From Anaerolineaceae bacterium (GTDB lineage Bacteria > Chloroflexota > Anaerolineae > Anaerolineales > Anaerolineaceae), in contig JADLFQ010000003.1 of the NCBI GenBank assembly GCA_020845515.1, forward strand, positions 1 to 33,194: a stretch of DNA of 33,194 nt, written 5' to 3'. Position 1 is the stretch's first letter. Every line of letters starts with the position of its first letter. The notes under the pieces are model-generated. The model did no database searches, was not told the origin of the DNA, and saw nothing but the letters and a program-made list of their open reading frames with translations. Made by a program: the position numbers and the translations under genes. Below are positions 15,840 to 24,771 of this stretch, piece after piece.

Positions 15840-16033
15840 GATTGCACCGTCTTTTTTTGTAAATTTAAGCCGCAACATCCATTCGTCCTTTAACAATTGA
15901 ACATGGAGAGGATACCGGCGGCGGCTTCCATGCGCCCAACTTGTCTGGCCAGATAAACACCCGCACATTTCTGTTGAGGCTCAGCAATTTACAGAAAGAA
16001 TGTTACACCAACAATGTATTGTATCTTGTTTTT

Positions 16034-16083
16034 ATTATTATCAATATTTTTGTATAATGATAACAATAATTTCCTTATTATCA
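16034..16083 (+). promoter_or_regulatory. Fic-gene promoter with repeated TTATTATCA-type operator sites
   Basis: TATAAT (16053-16058) is the likely -10. Around it, ATTATTATCA (16034-16043) and TGATAACAAT (16058-16067) form a 9-of-10 inverted repeat with 14 bases between. A third copy, TTATTATCA, follows at 16075-16083. The rest of the 341-base gap from 15759 holds the upstream terminator and otherwise no recognisable gene. The arrangement suggests repressor control, perhaps by the winged helix in Fic itself. Confidence 0.6.
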
Positions 16084-16099
16084 CTTGTGAGAAGATGGA

Positions 16100-17254
16100 A
16101 TGAACCCTGAAGATTTCCAGGAAACTATAAGCGGGCATTTAATCTCCATCCCCGAGGGGGGATTTGCCTATGTGCCTAATCCACTTCCGCCGAGGAATCT
16201 GACCTGGGATTCCGGGTTGATCGAGGTGCTCTCGCTTGCTGACCGCGCTTTAGGGGAATTGGCTGGTATAGGCAGATCATTACCCAATCCACATTTGTTG
16301 GTGCGCCCGTTCCTCAGACGTGAGGCCGTCCTTTCTTCCCGGATTGAAGGAACGCAGGCATCGCTTGCAGATGTGCTGGCCTTTGAAGCAATCCAATTGC
16401 CGCTTTTTGACGCCCCGCATGACGTGAGAGAAGTACATAATTATGTACGCGCTTTGGAATATGGCCTCGAGCGGATGAGCAGCTTACCCGTAAGTTTACG
16501 CTTGATCTGTGAATTGCACGGCATTCTTCTGGAAGGGGTGCGTGGGGAACAGTTCCGAGCGGGTGAATTCAGACAAGGCCAGAATTTTATTGGTCCTCCG
16601 GGGGGCAGCCTTGCCACGGCCACCTTTGTTCCGCCCCCACCCAAAGAAATGATGGAGACATTGCAGCAATTGGAGTTGTATATCAATGAAGCCTCCAATC
16701 TTCCTCCACTGATCCGTTTGGGCATAATCCATTATCAATTTGAAGCCATCCATCCTTTTCCAGATGGCAACGGACGGTTGGGCCGGCTGTTGGTTCCTTT
16801 ACTCCTGTGCGCCTGGAATTTGCTGCCTCAGCCTTTATTGTATTTGAGCGCTTTTTTTGAAACCAACCGGCCTGATTATTATGCCAATTTGCGCGGCGTT
16901 TCCGAGAAAGGGAATTGGAATGCCTGGCTGAGCTTTTTCTTATCCGGTGTTTCCTCTCAAGCAATTGATGCGGCCGCGCGTGTCAAACGTATCAACGATC
17001 TGCGGGAGAATTATCGCCAGCGCTTCCAGCAGGGGCGCTCTGCAGCTCGTTTACTCCAGGTTGTGGATCTGCTTTTTGCCCGGCCACTCATTTCTGTTCG
17101 CACGGTTGAAGAGGAACTGGCCTTGCCTTATCCAACTGCTGAACGTTATATTGATGAGTTGGTGAAACAGGGGATCCTGGAGGGCACTGGCAAGGCGCGT
17201 AATCGAGTTTTTCGAGCGAATGAGATATTACAGGTCATTGAAAAGAGTGTCTAA
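16100..17254 (+). CDS. Fic family protein (probable AMP-transferase) with C-terminal winged helix
   Basis: 384 residues. The N-terminal Fic_N region contains the inhibitory helix motif 'SSRIEGT' (about 79-85, Ser-x-x-x-Glu-Gly), typical of class II self-inhibited Fic proteins. The catalytic loop 'HPFPDGNGRLGR' starts at about residue 217 and matches HPFx(D/E)GNGRxxR fully. A C-terminal winged-helix region (about 318-380; 'RTVEEELALPYPTAERYIDELVKQG' in parts) may bind DNA. Fic enzymes usually AMPylate protein hydroxyl groups. The target is unknown. Position 75 bases before hsdR suggests it belongs to the defence island, but repeated operator-like sites give it its own promoter. Confidence 0.93.
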   Translation: MNPEDFQETISGHLISIPEGGFAYVPNPLPPRNLTWDSGLIEVLSLADRALGELAGIGRSLPNPHLLVRPFLRREAVLSSRIEGTQASLADVLAFEAIQLPLFDAPHDVREVHNYVRALEYGLERMSSLPVSLRLICELHGILLEGVRGEQFRAGEFRQGQNFIGPPGGSLATATFVPPPPKEMMETLQQLELYINEASNLPPLIRLGIIHYQFEAIHPFPDGNGRLGRLLVPLLLCAWNLLPQPLLYLSAFFETNRPDYYANLRGVSEKGNWNAWLSFFLSGVSSQAIDAAARVKRINDLRENYRQRFQQGRSAARLLQVVDLLFARPLISVRTVEEELALPYPTAERYIDELVKQGILEGTGKARNRVFRANEILQVIEKSV

Positions 17255-17278
17255 AGCTAACAAAATGCCAAGCTGACC

Positions 17279-17308
17279 TATAATAAATGGGGTAAATATT
17301 TCTATAAT
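17279..17308 (+). promoter_or_regulatory. Candidate -10 boxes of the hsd operon
   Basis: Two TATAAT hexamers lie at 17279-17284 and 17303-17308. Neither has a good -35. From the second, the leader would be about 14 bases and contains no Shine-Dalgarno before the hsdR ATG. Confidence 0.45.
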
Positions 17309-17328
17309 CTCCGACAAAACCAAACATT

Positions 17329-19854
17329 ATGACATATAACGAAGAAGACACAAAACTACATCTCATAACACCCACTTTACAAAAGGCCGGTTGGGTTGGA
17401 CCACGAATCACCATGGAATATCCGATCACTGCTGGTCAGATTGTCCTCCAGGGTGATGGACATCAGAAACTTCAACCTCAAAAAGCCGACTACCTGCTTC
17501 GGTATGGTGAGGCACTTCCCATTGCAGTTGTAGAAGCTAAAGATGAGGATCATGCGATTGGTGCCGGTTTGCAACAGGCAATGGGCTACGCGGAGAAACT
17601 TGGTCTATTGTTTGCTTATTCCTCCAATGGGCATGGTTTTGAGGAATGGGATTTCACTTCGAATACACAACGCTCTCTAGGAGTAGATGAGTTTCCTACC
17701 CCCGATGAACTATGGAAAAAATTATGTGACTACCGAATTCTCGATGCAAATCGACCGGTAAATCCACTTTTACAGCCGTATTGGCGGGACCCAACGGGCA
17801 AGAAGATGATGCGCTACTACCAGGAAGTAGCGGTAAATCGCACTATTGAATCACTTCTAAAAGGTCAAAACCGGATTTTATTAAACCTTGCTACTGGAAC
17901 AGGAAAAACCTTCATTGCCTTCCAGATTGTGTGGAAATTAATTAAATCTGGTTACTTTGCGAATAAACGTGTCTTGTTTGTAGCTGACCGGGTGGTATTG
18001 AGAAGTCAGGCTTATAACACTTTTGAACCCTTCAAAGAGGGAACAGGCGATCCACGCGCAGAGATCAATGGTGGTAATGATATCCTCAAAGGTCGCCAAA
18101 TTTATTTTGGAATATACCAGGGTCTTTATGCTTCCACACCAGAAGGGTTACGGGCATTTGAGCAATTTCCAAATGATTACTTTGACCTGATCATTATTGA
18201 TGAATGCCATCGCAGCGGTTTTGGAACATGGAATGAAATATTAAAACATTTTCCAAATGCAATACAGTTGGGTATGACAGCAACCCCAAAACGCACGGAC
18301 AACATAGATACATTTCAATATTTTGGAGAACCGCTCTTCACTTATTCTCTGGGCCAAGGAATTGATGATGGTTTTCTAGCTAATTACAAAATTCATAAAG
18401 CAAAAACCGATCTGGATATCGAAGGATTGACTCTCGAAAAGGTCATTAAGGAAGGTGCTACTGTTGAAATTCCGCCAGATGCAGCCCCAAAGGACCATTA
18501 TTCCACACCAGACTTCGAACGCCAGGTCACGATGCCGGATCGCGTTCGCCTTCATTGCGAGCATTTGACGAAATTGCTACGAATTTATGGCCGAATGGAG
18601 AAAACCATTGTTTTCTGTGTCAGCCAGGAGCACGCATTAGAAGTCAGGGATACCTTGAATCGGCTCAATCGTGATCTGAACGTTTCAAATTATTCTGTAC
18701 GCATTGTTTCTGAAGAATCAGATGCCCAAGCCCTTTTAGAAAAATTTCAGGCGGTTGAAAAGCCAACGCCAGTGATTGCCACAACAGTAGATTTATTAAG
18801 CACTGGCGTTGATGCCCCCAGCGTGCGCAACATTGTTTTTTTCAAAACAATTACATCGCCAACAGTTTTCAAGCAAATTATTGGCCGCGGTAGCCGATTG
18901 TGCGAAGACACCGATAAATATTGGTTCCGAATTATTGATTATACCGGTGCAACTGATTTGTTCGACGATTGGGATAAACCGACCCCACCACCCACTGGCG
19001 GCGCAACAACTACCGGCCCGCGAGTCTGCTGGTTGGGGGGAAAGGTGATTTCTGAAGACACCGGCACCGCAATACCCGATGCAGTAATCACAGTCCAATT
19101 GGGGCCGAATGAGATTATGCAACAGCGGACAGGCTCGGATGGGCAATTTTTATTTTCGGAATTGCCGGCAGGCGAGGTAGTTGTAACTGCATCAGCTTAT
19201 GGACACAAGAAAATCCAAACGACGATAACCATTGCTCAGGGTACTCCCTCCATACTACCAATACAACTCAAACCCAGCCAACCCCCTAAGGGAAAAATGA
19301 TCCGGGTCAGCGGATTAGAAGTTCACATCGTGGATGAAAAATATGAGGAACGGGACGCCCAAGGCAACCTGGTTTCCCCGCAAGATTACCTAAAAAAAGT
19401 CCGCAAAGAGATCATCCAGGTTTGTTCCTCATTATTGGAACTACGAAGCCGCTGGTGCGATCCAGAGAGACGAAAAGCATTGCTACATCAGCTAGAAGAG
19501 CATCAGATTGCGCTTGATGTATTAACCGAAATTCTCAAGCGACCGGATGTGGATAGTTATGATCTTTTGGCGCATATTGCTTTTGATGAGAATATGCACA
19601 GCCGAGAGGAGCGGGCGGTTGCCTTGTTCAACCTTAACCAGCAATTTTTTGAAACATACAATGAAAATGCCCGGCGGATCTTGCACACCTTGATTGAACG
19701 GTACATCCAGGGTGGTTTGGATGAAATTTTGGACCCTGAGGTCTTCAAATTACCTCCAATCCGGCGCGAGGTAGGCCAGGTAGCTCCGTTATTTGGCGGT
19801 ATGCGGCAGTTTGTGCAGGCGCGCAACACTTTGATTCAAAGACTTTATCAGTAA
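17329..19854 (+). CDS. hsdR: Type I restriction endonuclease subunit R, with an inserted beta domain
   Basis: 841 residues, EcoEI-like. An N-terminal PD-(D/E)xK-type nuclease ('ADYLLRYGEALPIAVVEAK') is followed by a superfamily 2 translocase with Walker A 'ATGTGKTF' (about 187), 'IIIDECHRS' (about 288), 'GMTATPKR' and 'QIIGRGSRLCED'. Next, residues about 567-648 form a carboxypeptidase-regulatory-like beta-sandwich ('GGKVISEDTGTAIPDAVITV', 'TGSDGQFLFSELPAGEVVV'), flanked by Pro/Thr-rich linkers. The C-terminal helical region (about 660-841) resembles the EcoEI R C-domain. Known for the family: ATP-driven translocation and cleavage of unmethylated DNA. The inserted domain is unusual for HsdR. 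Confidence 0.95.
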   Translation: MTYNEEDTKLHLITPTLQKAGWVGPRITMEYPITAGQIVLQGDGHQKLQPQKADYLLRYGEALPIAVVEAKDEDHAIGAGLQQAMGYAEKLGLLFAYSSNGHGFEEWDFTSNTQRSLGVDEFPTPDELWKKLCDYRILDANRPVNPLLQPYWRDPTGKKMMRYYQEVAVNRTIESLLKGQNRILLNLATGTGKTFIAFQIVWKLIKSGYFANKRVLFVADRVVLRSQAYNTFEPFKEGTGDPRAEINGGNDILKGRQIYFGIYQGLYASTPEGLRAFEQFPNDYFDLIIIDECHRSGFGTWNEILKHFPNAIQLGMTATPKRTDNIDTFQYFGEPLFTYSLGQGIDDGFLANYKIHKAKTDLDIEGLTLEKVIKEGATVEIPPDAAPKDHYSTPDFERQVTMPDRVRLHCEHLTKLLRIYGRMEKTIVFCVSQEHALEVRDTLNRLNRDLNVSNYSVRIVSEESDAQALLEKFQAVEKPTPVIATTVDLLSTGVDAPSVRNIVFFKTITSPTVFKQIIGRGSRLCEDTDKYWFRIIDYTGATDLFDDWDKPTPPPTGGATTTGPRVCWLGGKVISEDTGTAIPDAVITVQLGPNEIMQQRTGSDGQFLFSELPAGEVVVTASAYGHKKIQTTITIAQGTPSILPIQLKPSQPPKGKMIRVSGLEVHIVDEKYEERDAQGNLVSPQDYLKKVRKEIIQVCSSLLELRSRWCDPERRKALLHQLEEHQIALDVLTEILKRPDVDSYDLLAHIAFDENMHSREERAVALFNLNQQFFETYNENARRILHTLIERYIQGGLDEILDPEVFKLPPIRREVGQVAPLFGGMRQFVQARNTLIQRLYQ

Positions 19855-19869
19855 ACCCCAGGAGAATTC

Positions 19870-21648
19870 ATGCCAAACGACCTAGATGCACAATTCTGGC
19901 GAGCTTGCGATATCCTTCGCCGGGATGACAATACGCAGAGTTTATTAGATTATGTCGAGCAGATTTCATGGTTGCTCTTTCTCAAATCGCACGAGGATCA
20001 GGAAGATACCCGCGCGGATGAAGCTGAATACGCAGGTCAACTTTACGAACGGGTGATTGATGGTTTTTATCGCTGGTCTGTTTGGACCGGTGGACGGATT
20101 GAGCAGGCGCGCTCCTTATCATTGGAAGCTCAATCCGCCTTACGAACTTTACAAAAAAACCTGGTTGCCCTGGAAAGCTCGACGAAGAAAGATCCCCAAG
20201 AAATCAAGAACGCTCACCTGGCTCTTGAATCCGGGGAGCAAAAGGTACAAATAGCTTCTGAACGGGTTGAAACTGAACAGCAATTACAGCGCGATGCCCT
20301 CAAGCCATTAATTGAGAGCAGCGAAGAGGAAGACCGTTACATGGCAGAAGCGATCCTGGGCGGCTTGACTGGGAAAACTTTGATCCGTTTCCTGACCGAT
20401 TATCTTTTTCCTCATTTGAGAGAATTATCCGGAACGGAAGAAAAAGCAGTCATCCGGCAGATCTTTGAGGAAGCGCCCTCAAAAATGGTGAAGGATGGTT
20501 TTATCCTGCGAGATGCCATTGCTGTGGTTGATACAATCGATTTTCACGCAGTTGAAAATATTCATACCCTCTCACATCTGTACGAGAGCTTGCTGGTTCG
20601 TATGGGGCGCGAAGGCGGTATGTCTGGAGAATTCTATACACCCCGCCCGATTATCCAATTTATGGTTGAGATGGTAGACCCCAAAATTGGTGAAACCGTC
20701 TATGACCCTGCCTGCGGATCAGCTGGCTTCCTGGTGGAAGCCTATGCACATATGCTGGAAAATCAGGTTTCTCTGACCACCCAGTTTAAGAAACTGCGTG
20801 ATGCCACTTTTTATGGTCAGGAGAAAAAACCATTACCCTATCTTCTAGGTGTGATGAACACGGTATTACACGAGATTCCAGTACCGCACATTGTTCGCAA
20901 GAACACCTTATCGGACGATATCCGAAAGTACACCGAAAAGGATCGTTTCAATATCATCCTGACCAACCCGCCATTTGGTGGGACAGAAAATGTTGATTCA
21001 ATCAAGGCCAATTTCCCTTACCCTTCATCTGCTACTTCGATTCTGTTTGTACAGCACATCATGCACCGCCTGCGCCGGGATGGCCGGGTGGGAATGGTGA
21101 TCGATGAAGGGGTGCTGTTCAAATCCAGTGAGCGTGCTTATGTGGATACCAAGAAAGAGCTGCTGGAAGAATACAACCTGTATGCGATTGTTTCACTGCC
21201 GGCCGGGGTTTTTGCCAATGTGGTTTCCAGTGGCATGGGTCCCAAAACGGATTTATTATTCTTCGACCATTTGGGTCCCACCAAACAGATCTGGTACTAC
21301 GAGGTCAGCACAGTGGGCTTCAGCCTGACTAAAACACAGAAACCAATCTCTGAAAACAATTTGCCGGACTGCCTGGAAATGTGGCGTGCATACCAGGCAT
21401 GGTTGAAAGCGCCGGCGGAAGAACGTTCAGCCGAACCACCCCAGAATGAACGCTGCTGGATCGTTCCGGTGGAAGAGGTAGTGAAGAAAAATTTCGACCT
21501 GAGCGCTGCCAACCCCAAGCGCAAGAACGATTTCTCCCATCGTCCCCCTGAAGAACTGATCGCTGATATTGCTGATAAACAGGCGAGGATTTCAGAATTG
21601 ATTGGAGAAATTCAGGAACTGCTGGCAGGAGAGGATAATCATGCTTAA
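19870..21648 (+). CDS. hsdM: Type I restriction-modification DNA methyltransferase subunit M
   Basis: 592 residues. The N-terminal HsdM_N helical region is interrupted by a charged, probably coiled-coil segment (about residues 77-150). The catalytic domain has the S-adenosylmethionine motif 'DPACGSAGFLVEA' (about 278) and the adenine-N6 motif 'NPPFGG' (about 365). The C terminus is a helix ending at 'ELIGEIQELLAG' that should contact HsdS. AGGAG lies 5 bases before the ATG, and the gap from hsdR is 15 bases. With HsdS it methylates the host target site. With HsdR it forms the restriction complex. Confidence 0.96.
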   Translation: MPNDLDAQFWRACDILRRDDNTQSLLDYVEQISWLLFLKSHEDQEDTRADEAEYAGQLYERVIDGFYRWSVWTGGRIEQARSLSLEAQSALRTLQKNLVALESSTKKDPQEIKNAHLALESGEQKVQIASERVETEQQLQRDALKPLIESSEEEDRYMAEAILGGLTGKTLIRFLTDYLFPHLRELSGTEEKAVIRQIFEEAPSKMVKDGFILRDAIAVVDTIDFHAVENIHTLSHLYESLLVRMGREGGMSGEFYTPRPIIQFMVEMVDPKIGETVYDPACGSAGFLVEAYAHMLENQVSLTTQFKKLRDATFYGQEKKPLPYLLGVMNTVLHEIPVPHIVRKNTLSDDIRKYTEKDRFNIILTNPPFGGTENVDSIKANFPYPSSATSILFVQHIMHRLRRDGRVGMVIDEGVLFKSSERAYVDTKKELLEEYNLYAIVSLPAGVFANVVSSGMGPKTDLLFFDHLGPTKQIWYYEVSTVGFSLTKTQKPISENNLPDCLEMWRAYQAWLKAPAEERSAEPPQNERCWIVPVEEVVKKNFDLSAANPKRKNDFSHRPPEELIADIADKQARISELIGEIQELLAGEDNHA

Positions 21649-22789
21649 GCAGTGGCCGCAAGTAGCACTAGGAGAAATTCTTGCAGAAAGAAATGAGACA
21701 CCGGATCCGGCATTAGTTCGGACGGGAGAAATTCCCATAATCAGCAAAATCCGATTTTCGGATGGAGGTATCGAATACCGAACCAATTCCGAGACTAATA
21801 CAAAAATGATTCTGATCCACCCGGGCGATCTGGTTCTTTCTGGCATCAATGCGATGAAAGGCGCTATCGCTATTTATCAACCCGAAATGTCTCAAAGAGC
21901 TGCAGCGACTATTCATTATGCGGCTTACGAGGTTAATAAAGAAAAGGCTGATATTCGCTACCTTTGGTGGTTGCTGCGCAGCCAATATTTTCAAGAAATT
22001 CTTTCTCAACAGGTACCGCAGGGAATCAAAACTGAATTAAAAGCCAAACGATTACTTCCTGTAGTTATTCCGTTGCCCTCGTTGAAAGATCAGCAGTGGA
22101 TTGTGGGGAAGATCGTGGAAATTCTGGGAAGAGCCAAAGAAATTCTCATTTTGCAGGAACAAATAGAAGTTTCATCCCAAGATTTGATCCTCAATTTACA
22201 TATGCAAAACTCAAATGATAACAAAATTCTTCTAGGAGATATTCTGGAATTACATGAAGAGCGGATACCCATCTCTGTTGGTATTCCTTATCCTCAGGTA
22301 GGTATAAAAGCTTTCGGGCAAGGAATGTTTCCGCGAGAGCCAGTAATGGGTGGAGAGACAACATACAAGCATTTCAATTATGTCTTTGAAGGTGCAATCG
22401 TTTTATCCCAAGTGAAAGGTTGGGAGGGGGCATTAGCCGTTTGCCCATCTCAACTGGTTGGATACTATGCATCACCTGAGTATCGTACATTTCGATGTAA
22501 ACCAGATTACGCGATACCTGAATATCTTGCGTTTCTATTTGCAACTCCGTGGTTCTTTAACCAATTAAGTATATTTGCGAAAGGCATCGGAGGTAGAAGG
22601 AATCGCATTCATCCTGAACAGTTCTTGAGCCTTTCTGTGCCAATGCCTAACATTACGATGCAGGATAAAATATTGAAAGTTTTTAACAAACTGAATATAG
22701 TTAAATTTATTCATGCAGAGAGTTCACCAATATTTGATGCTTTTATACCCAGTATCCAAGATAAAGCGTTTCGAGGGGATTTACTATGA
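21641..22789 (+). CDS. hsdS: Type I restriction-modification specificity subunit S
   Basis: 382 residues with two target recognition domains (about 1-165 and 195-365), each followed by a helical spacer ('DQQWIVGKIVEILGRAKEIL' and 'MQDKILKVFNKLNIVKFI'). This two-half layout reads a bipartite DNA site. The ATG at 21641 overlaps the hsdM stop by 8 bases and has GGAGAGGA upstream. An upstream in-frame ATG at 21602 lies inside hsdM and is not needed. The second half is more AT-rich than the first, which could reflect recombination of recognition domains. Confidence 0.93.
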   Translation: MLKQWPQVALGEILAERNETPDPALVRTGEIPIISKIRFSDGGIEYRTNSETNTKMILIHPGDLVLSGINAMKGAIAIYQPEMSQRAAATIHYAAYEVNKEKADIRYLWWLLRSQYFQEILSQQVPQGIKTELKAKRLLPVVIPLPSLKDQQWIVGKIVEILGRAKEILILQEQIEVSSQDLILNLHMQNSNDNKILLGDILELHEERIPISVGIPYPQVGIKAFGQGMFPREPVMGGETTYKHFNYVFEGAIVLSQVKGWEGALAVCPSQLVGYYASPEYRTFRCKPDYAIPEYLAFLFATPWFFNQLSIFAKGIGGRRNRIHPEQFLSLSVPMPNITMQDKILKVFNKLNIVKFIHAESSPIFDAFIPSIQDKAFRGDLL

Positions 22790-24063
22790 CTCATGAGAAA
22801 CCGCTAATTGAACAGCAGGGTAGGTTGTTCCATGATGATTTGGAATATGAAGAAAACCAAAGTGATCGTGAAAATCCACTTAGCTCAACGATAATTTATT
22901 CCACGGTTAAACCAGAAATGCTCTTATGGGGACGTCAGTATGCATACTTATCAATAAATGACGCTTCTCAAAGAATTGGAGTGCCTGTTGAAAAACTACG
23001 GGAATGGGAGAATGGCGGTTCATCCCCCACTGTAGTTCAATTACATAAAATTGCGCGAGTTTATAAACAGTTATTCGCCGTTTTTTACATGCAAAATCCA
23101 CCAAAGCCTGCGAGTCTTCCGTTGAAAGATTTCAGAAGATTACCTTCTACGGGAATTTCAGAAATATCTTATGAGTTAGCCGGCGAGATTCGAACTGCGA
23201 TTAATCGACGCGAAATTGCTGTTCGAATGATGGAGGAAATGGAAGAAGAACCTATCGAGTTCTCATTAACGGCTAATTTAAGCGAAAAACCTTCCGAGAT
23301 TGCCGAAAAAGTGAGGAACCTTCTATTTTCTGATTTATCCAAAATCCCTTCGTTTGCAGATAAGTACAATGCCTTCCGATTCTTTAGAGAAAGACTGGAG
23401 CATTTAGGAATTCTCGTTTTTCAATCAAGCTCTGTTAGTGTCAGTGAAATGAGAGGTTTTTCTATATATGAACCTCAATTTCCAGTCATAGTAGTGAATA
23501 GAAAGGATGCACCAGCTGGTCGAATTTTCTCGCTATTTCACGAGCTAACGCATATTTTATTGCGGACTGCCGGGGTTTGTGAAATAGACCCTGACATCAC
23601 TTTACCGCCAGAAAAACAAGAAGTTGAAGTATTTTGCAATAAGGTCTCTGCTGAAATTTTAATGCCCTATCAACTTTTTATTGAACATGCACAAAATAAA
23701 TTGTCGATTAACGGAGATACTTTCTTTTCTGACCTCGTTATTCTTCAACTATCTAATGAATTCGGTGTTAGCAGAGAGGCAGTGGTAAGGAGATTACTTA
23801 CTTTAGATTTAGTTTCCAAGGAATTTTATCAATTAAAAAGAGATCAATTTCTCCAGGAAATTCCCGATCAGACTAAACAAAAAAAATCGGAATCTAGGCC
23901 TATCTCTCCGGCCAAAACAATTGTCAGCTTGGCGGGAAGAACATATATTAGTTTAGTTCTTAATGCAATGGGGCAAAACCGTATTACATTAAATGATGCT
24001 TCAGGATTCCTTAATCTCCGCATTAAACAAATAAGTGTCGTAGGCCATTTAGTGGGGATGTAA
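22786..24063 (+). CDS. XRE-type DNA-binding / ImmA-IrrE metallopeptidase
   Basis: 425 residues. An N-terminal helix-turn-helix (about 53-92; 'SINDASQRIGVPVEKLREWE' region) precedes a DUF955/ImmA-IrrE zinc peptidase with 'SLFHELTHIL' (His252-Glu-x-x-His256) and a downstream 'EVEVFCNKVSAEILMP' that should supply the third ligand. The C-terminal 'SLAGRTYISLVLNAMGQNRI' region is of unknown function. Such proteins cleave or pair with repressors or toxins. Its ATG overlaps the hsdS stop (ATGA), so it is translationally coupled to the restriction operon. Composition is more AT-rich than in hsdM. Confidence 0.92.
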   Translation: MTHEKPLIEQQGRLFHDDLEYEENQSDRENPLSSTIIYSTVKPEMLLWGRQYAYLSINDASQRIGVPVEKLREWENGGSSPTVVQLHKIARVYKQLFAVFYMQNPPKPASLPLKDFRRLPSTGISEISYELAGEIRTAINRREIAVRMMEEMEEEPIEFSLTANLSEKPSEIAEKVRNLLFSDLSKIPSFADKYNAFRFFRERLEHLGILVFQSSSVSVSEMRGFSIYEPQFPVIVVNRKDAPAGRIFSLFHELTHILLRTAGVCEIDPDITLPPEKQEVEVFCNKVSAEILMPYQLFIEHAQNKLSINGDTFFSDLVILQLSNEFGVSREAVVRRLLTLDLVSKEFYQLKRDQFLQEIPDQTKQKKSESRPISPAKTIVSLAGRTYISLVLNAMGQNRITLNDASGFLNLRIKQISVVGHLVGM

Positions 24064-24069
24064 ACGAAC

Positions 24070-24558
24070 ATGGAAACTAACCCAAAATATGTAATTGATA
24101 CTTGTTCATTTACGGCTCTACGTAGGGTTTATCCCCTCGATGTTTTTCCAGGCGCATGGGAAGCGATCACACAAATGGCTGAACAAGGGGTAATTATTTC
24201 ATCGAATGAAGTTTATATTGAGCTTCAAGAACAAGAAGATATCGTGACTGATTGGGCGAAAAATCACCGTAATATTTTTGTTCCACTGAAAAAAGAGATC
24301 CAGATAAAAGCATCTGAAATATTAAACCAATTTCCCAACCTGCTTGATCTGAATAACATGAAATCCAACGCTGATGCTTTTGTTATAGCAACGGCTATTT
24401 TACATAATTGCACCGTTGTAACAGAAGAAGATCCTACAGGAAATGGTGCAAAACTAGTAAAAATTCCAAATGTATGTAGCTCATTAGCGGTTAAATATGT
24501 TAAGCTTCTTGATCTCCTTAGGATGGAACAAGTTCGACTAGATATACAAAAAGCATGA
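24070..24558 (+). CDS. PIN-like (DUF4411-type) protein, probable toxin partner
   Basis: 162 residues. Acidic positions typical of PIN nucleases are present: Asp10 in 'YVIDTCSF', Glu around residue 47-50 in 'SSNEVYIELQEQ', Asp in 'SNADAFVIATAIL' (about 102) and 'VTEED' (about 117-121). DUF4411 proteins are commonly coded just after an ImmA/IrrE-type protein, as here (6-base gap). PIN proteins usually cleave RNA, so this pair is best read as a toxin-antitoxin-like module at the end of the hsd operon. RNase activity is inferred. Confidence 0.85.
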   Translation: METNPKYVIDTCSFTALRRVYPLDVFPGAWEAITQMAEQGVIISSNEVYIELQEQEDIVTDWAKNHRNIFVPLKKEIQIKASEILNQFPNLLDLNNMKSNADAFVIATAILHNCTVVTEEDPTGNGAKLVKIPNVCSSLAVKYVKLLDLLRMEQVRLDIQKA

Positions 24559-24615
24559 TTCAACTTTAAGTTTTTCGCAGATGGATACGCTAACGACCTG
24601 TCTCCCCTGTCATAC

Positions 24616-24675
24616 CGTTCCCCCTTAAGACGCTACGGGAACGACCGGGAGAGAACGACCTGGCCGGTCGTTCTC
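24616..24675. terminator. Two inverted repeats between the hsd island and selD
   Basis: CGTTCCC (24616-24622) pairs with GGGAACG (24637-24643). GAGAACGACC (24651-24660) pairs perfectly with GGTCGTTCTC (24666-24675) around TGGCC. Neither has a T run on either strand. They sit between two convergent genes and may act as a bidirectional stop or as 3'-end protection. The rest of the 213-base gap shows nothing else. Confidence 0.45.
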
Positions 24676-24771
24676 CTTATCACCCGTATTAGGCTAAAAT
24701 AATCATTCGATAAATTTTTATTCAAAGGAAGGTTCCCGACAACACGCTCATCATTTCCCTCGATACCTGGA

